Shown piece after piece: positions 60,755 to 64,000 of a stretch of DNA of 64,000 nucleotides. This DNA is from Gammaproteobacteria bacterium. GTDB taxonomy: Bacteria; Pseudomonadota; Gammaproteobacteria; Pseudomonadales; Azotimanducaceae. Under the pieces are notes generated by a model, which was not told where the DNA came from, ran no database searches, and was given only the letters and a program-made list of their open reading frames with translations. The number at the start of each line of letters is the position of its first letter. Position 1 is the stretch's first letter. A program made the translations under genes and the position numbers. Location: assembly GCA_026705345.1 (NCBI GenBank), contig JAPPAV010000107.1, positions 1-64,000 of the forward strand, given 5' to 3'.

Positions 60755-62388
60755 TTCATCGCTTCCCGGTAGAACGCCGCCTTGTCGGGGTCGTTCTCCG
60801 CGAAGTGGCGGCGCAGCGTCGAGGCCAGCGGCCGGCGAACGTCCGCAGACTCGATGGCGTCGAACAACCGTTCGGCCAACTCGCCTTGATGCTGCACAAG
60901 GCGCGTGGCGACATTCGCCGCGACCTGGTCGCGAGCCGGGCCGCGGCTCATGTCCAGCAACACGTCGACGGCGTCGTCGGGGCTTTCGTTGGCCCATTGG
61001 TTGAGCACGGCACCGACGAGAGCGACCCGTTGGGGCTCGGATTCGAACGACTGTGCCCATTCGAGCGCCGCCCGGGGATCGGCGTACGCCGCCGTGTAGA
61101 CGATGGTCAGCGACGACTCGTAGCGAAGATTCGCGTCGTCGACTTCGGCGACTAGGCGTTGGGCGAGTTCGAGGTCCGTCGAGGCGAGATTCATCAGGAC
61201 ATCGCGCATGGCGTCGTCCCGCGCTCGGCCTTCCAGGGATTGGGCCCAGTTCAGCGCCCGCTCGGGTTGTCGTCGCGCCATGGCAGCCGACAGGGAAGGG
61301 CTGAGCTTTCGTTGGCTTGCGACGTCCAGCGTCTCATACCATTCCAGGACGATGTCGACGTCGTTATCGCTGATGCCGCCGGTTGGCAACTCCAGCGTCG
61401 CGACCAAGCCGAGCCTTGCAGATTCCTGAAGATGGGCGGGTATCGAACCGAGAAACGAAATCGCATTGCCGATGTTCTCTCGGGCGAGTACCGCTATCGC
61501 GGTGACGGTCAGGGACATTCGATTCAACGAGGGCTTCTGTTCACCGACCCAAGCGATGGCGGCGACGGGGTCGTCGGTCGTCCAAGATTGAAGGACGAGT
61601 CCCTGCAGTGTCGTCACGAGCTGTGTGTGCGGAACTGCGCCCGCGGCTTCCAGGGCCGCAACGGGGTCGAACTCGGCCCATGCTCTTGCGATCCGCGTAA
61701 GGCGTTGCATGCGCAGATTCGAGTCGGCTACGTCAAGTCCCGCCTGCCATGCGGAAGCGATGTCGGCCGTCCCGCCGGCAAGGTCTTCGCGGGTTTCGAT
61801 CCCGGCAAGGATCTCTTCGCCGTCGAGTCGCCGGGCGACGGCCTCGCGCTGACCATCGGATAGGTCCAGGTCGAGAATGGCCCTCGTCGCCACCGGCTTC
61901 GCGTGAAAGTCCAGAGACGCCGCGTGAGCCACGGCGGCGTCGAGGTCTTCATGTGCCCACGCTCTGAAAACGCTACTCAGCCACGAGGTCCGGTAGCTTC
62001 TGCCGAGCACGTGATCGACGGTCGCCTCCGGGTCGAGCGTTGCCATCCGCAGATAGATCACGCGCAGGACATCGTAGCGATGGGACGACTCGGACAGGGC
62101 ATCGACCTCGTCGAGGAGTTCCAGCAAGCGGGGGAAGTCCGCATCGGCTATGTGCGTGTAGAGCGCCTTGTTGCGGTCGAAGTCGCTGACCAATGCAGCG
62201 ATTCGGGTCAGCGTGAGCGCTTTGGCGGCTTCCTCTGGCGGCCAACCGCGTGCGGGTTCGACCGGCGCGGCGTTCGTGATCATCGTGCCCGAGCCCGCTC
62301 GGGCGGTGAAGTCGTAGGCAACCCATGCCGTCGTGAGGCCGATCACGATGCCGACGGCCACGCCAACGGCGACTAGCCCGATTCGCAT
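60745..62388 (-). CDS. membrane-anchored helical-repeat protein, hypothetical
   Basis: 547 residues. One N-terminal helix (LVAVGVAVGIVIGLTTAWVA), then an all-helical protein made of repeats of about 35 residues that each contain an acid-rich turn and an Ala-rich helix: AWAHEDLDAAVAHAASLDF, AWAEFDPVAALEAAGAV, NQWANESPDDAVDVLLDM. The pattern resembles TPR/SEL1-like solenoids but matches no named family I can recall. Its last codons (DP, TAG) lie in a REP-like repeat. Probably a periplasmic scaffold. Confidence 0.65.
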   Translation of the reverse strand: MRIGLVAVGVAVGIVIGLTTAWVAYDFTARAGSGTMITNAAPVEPARGWPPEEAAKALTLTRIAALVSDFDRNKALYTHIADADFPRLLELLDEVDALSESSHRYDVLRVIYLRMATLDPEATVDHVLGRSYRTSWLSSVFRAWAHEDLDAAVAHAASLDFHAKPVATRAILDLDLSDGQREAVARRLDGEEILAGIETREDLAGGTADIASAWQAGLDVADSNLRMQRLTRIARAWAEFDPVAALEAAGAVPHTQLVTTLQGLVLQSWTTDDPVAAIAWVGEQKPSLNRMSLTVTAIAVLARENIGNAISFLGSIPAHLQESARLGLVATLELPTGGISDNDVDIVLEWYETLDVASQRKLSPSLSAAMARRQPERALNWAQSLEGRARDDAMRDVLMNLASTDLELAQRLVAEVDDANLRYESSLTIVYTAAYADPRAALEWAQSFESEPQRVALVGAVLNQWANESPDDAVDVLLDMSRGPARDQVAANVATRLVQHQGELAERLFDAIESADVRRPLASTLRRHFAENDPDKAAFYREAMNDP

Positions 62389-62507
62389 GGACCACGCTCT
62401 GTGTCGTCGCGACGGTCAGCGCATCGTAGACCCTGGTCCCCCAGGGCGCAAAGAAAGCTCGTCCCCGCAACGACCCGTGGGTCGTCGCAGGAACGAGCGC
62501 GACCAGT

Positions 62508-64000
62508 CTACTTCGGCAGTTTGTTGGCGAAGTCGCCGCCGCGGAAGATGGACATCTTGTCGAGGTCGATGTGCCGCTTGAACGCCGCGTTGATGTCCTC
62601 GGCCGTGAGTGCGGCGACCGCCGCTTCACGCTTGGCGATGAACGACATGTCCCGGTCCAGGAACAGGTTGGAGTTCAGGATCGAGGCAACCGTCGAATCG
62701 CTTGACCGTTGGCGCTGGACAGCGTCGAGCCAGCCGCTTTTCGCGGCGTCGACTTCCTCGTCGGTGAAACCATCCTTGAGGACCTTGACGACCTCCTCCC
62801 TGAATGCTGCAACGACCTTGTCACCGTTCTCGGGCGCGAAGATGGCGTAGCCGTTGAAGGTGCCGATTTCGTCGATTGCATTGGCACTGAACTGGGAGCC
62901 CACGCCGTAGGACAGGCCGTCCTGCTGGCGGATCCGGGTGGCAAGCCGGGAGTTCAGGAACCCCCCGCCGAGCATGTAGTTGCCGATCACCATCGCCGGG
63001 TAGTCCGGATGGTCGTTGCGCATTGGGATTCTCTGGAAGGCATACATCACGGCATTGGTCTTGTCGGGCGTCTCGATGTCCACGATCTGCGCGGTAATTT
63101 CCGCGTAGGGGCGATCCACCCGGGCGTATTTTTCCTTGGCTTCCCAATCGCCGAAAGCCTCCTCGAGAACCGGGACGATCTCGTCCGGGTCGAAGTCGCC
63201 CACGATGGAGATCGTGCCGCCTTCCGCACCGTAGAAGGACGCCCAGAACTCCTTGGCCTGCTCGACGTTGACCTCCTTGTAGCGTTCGATCTGCTCGTCG
63301 AACGTCGGGGTGTAGAAGACGTGGCCCTTGCCGTATGCGGCGTTGACGTGCCGATTCAGGGCGTTCGAGGCGAGCGCCTGGGGATCCGAGCGTTGCGACT
63401 CCATGCCGGCGAGGTTCTGTTCGCGTAGCAGTTCGAACTCCTCCTCGGGGAACGAGGGTTCGCGCAGAATCTCCGCCGCGAGCCGTATGGCGTCCGCTAG
63501 GTTCTCCCGCACCGTGGTCGCCGACCCCCCGACCGACAGTACGCCGCCATTGACGCCGCCAGCGACCTTGAGACGAATGAACTCGTCGGTGATCTCCTGG
63601 CGCGAGCGCTTGGCGGTCCCGCGCATGAGCATCGACCCGGCTAGTGCAGCCGCCGTCTCCCAGCCATCGAGCGACCCCTCCGTACCGTGACGGAACGTGA
63701 AGCTCGCTGTTACCGCATCGCCACGGTTCTCCTTGGGCAGCAGCGCGACTTCGACGCCGTTCCTCAACGTGAGGATCGTGGTTCTGGCAGCGATGTTCTC
63801 GGGAGTCGGCTCGAACACTTCCCCGGCGGATATGGCTTCCCGGCCCTTGTAGTCGCCTACCAGTGCGGCGACATCGGGTGTTGGGTCTATCTCGGCGCGT
63901 GGCGGTGTCTCGTCGGTCGGATAGTAGTAGCCGATCGTGCGGTTCGAGGGTTTCAGGTACTTTTCGGCCACCGCGACGACGCCCTCGGGTGTGACCTTCT
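62508..64000 (-). CDS. M16 family zinc peptidase, C-terminal part (N-terminus off window)
   Basis: About 497 codons to the window edge, still open at 64000 (KVTPEGVVAVAEKYLKPSNR). This is the second half of a roughly 900-residue M16 (pitrilysin/PqqL-like) peptidase. It shows the TLRNGVEVALLPKENRGDAV start of a second M16 domain, GTISIVGDFDPDEIVPVLEE and GGGFLNSRLATRIRQQDGLS. The HxxEH zinc site would be in the missing first half; this half has no such motif, as is usual for the inactive C-terminal half. Exported peptidases of this type act in the periplasm. Confidence 0.92.
   Translation of the reverse strand, partial: KVTPEGVVAVAEKYLKPSNRTIGYYYPTDETPPRAEIDPTPDVAALVGDYKGREAISAGEVFEPTPENIAARTTILTLRNGVEVALLPKENRGDAVTASFTFRHGTEGSLDGWETAAALAGSMLMRGTAKRSRQEITDEFIRLKVAGGVNGGVLSVGGSATTVRENLADAIRLAAEILREPSFPEEEFELLREQNLAGMESQRSDPQALASNALNRHVNAAYGKGHVFYTPTFDEQIERYKEVNVEQAKEFWASFYGAEGGTISIVGDFDPDEIVPVLEEAFGDWEAKEKYARVDRPYAEITAQIVDIETPDKTNAVMYAFQRIPMRNDHPDYPAMVIGNYMLGGGFLNSRLATRIRQQDGLSYGVGSQFSANAIDEIGTFNGYAIFAPENGDKVVAAFREEVVKVLKDGFTDEEVDAAKSGWLDAVQRQRSSDSTVASILNSNLFLDRDMSFIAKREAAVAALTAEDINAAFKRHIDLDKMSIFRGGDFANKLPK

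Noticed and set aside
1-64000. CRISPR arrays, tRNA or rRNA genes
   Set aside because: No regularly spaced direct repeats with unique spacers and no cloverleaf or rRNA signature were seen by eye.

Overview
The window is dense, GC-rich bacterial DNA with short intergenic gaps, overlapping start/stop codons and no tRNA, rRNA or CRISPR array that I can see. TonB-dependent receptors, a FecI/FecR pair, a GH51 arabinofuranosidase, fused beta-oxidation enzymes, phytanoyl-CoA dioxygenases and an NHLP-type RiPP exporter together suggest a gammaproteobacterium or close proteobacterium, probably a marine or host-associated heterotroph. The taxonomic call is inference from gene content only.

Layout. 1-5469 (minus): end of a ribosomal peptide (RiPP) export operon: precursor with a nitrile-hydratase-like leader, a very short HlyD-like protein, a C39 peptidase ABC exporter and a second ABC exporter cut by the left edge. 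5554-6756: decayed transposase and a small orphan ORF. 6757-15964: housekeeping and carbohydrate genes (DUF5916 outer-membrane-type protein, aldo/keto reductase, DM13 protein, HAD phosphatase, TPR protein, GH51, secreted ankyrin protein). 16029-17238: AAA_14/DUF4143 ATPase behind a striking dyad operator. 17349-29132: secreted hydrolase, unknown secreted protein, RNA methyltransferase, ASCH protein, fused FadJ-type enzyme, cupin-cytochrome b561 pair, cytochrome c', MATE pump, FAD oxidase. 29154-36114 (minus): ECF sigma, FecR, STN-type TonB receptor and two TonB_C proteins, mostly translationally coupled. 36146-39227 (minus): two phytanoyl-CoA dioxygenases and an SDR. 39552-43061 (minus): ABC-2 transporter trio. 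43210-51449: MDR oxidoreductase, cupin, sulfurtransferase and two divergent TonB receptors. 51486-54529: an accessory patch with a HigB toxin, a HigA antitoxin fused to a large PIN-like domain, and a second AAA_14/DUF4143 gene whose start codon lies inside 22-bp iterons. 54541-64000: two-component pair, peptidase E, MFS pump, acyl-CoA dehydrogenase plus enoyl-CoA hydratase, helical-repeat protein and the C-terminal half of an M16 peptidase.

The most promising unusual systems are (i) the HigB / HigA-PIN fusion at 51486-53011, (ii) the two AAA_14/DUF4143 genes, each with its own helically phased repeat operator, and (iii) the NHLP RiPP locus, which has a cysteine-free core peptide and a minimal HlyD partner. 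A REP-like palindrome family with an 8-bp stem and 5-nt loop recurs at 39.3, 45.8 and 60.7 kb and supplies the stop codon of one gene.
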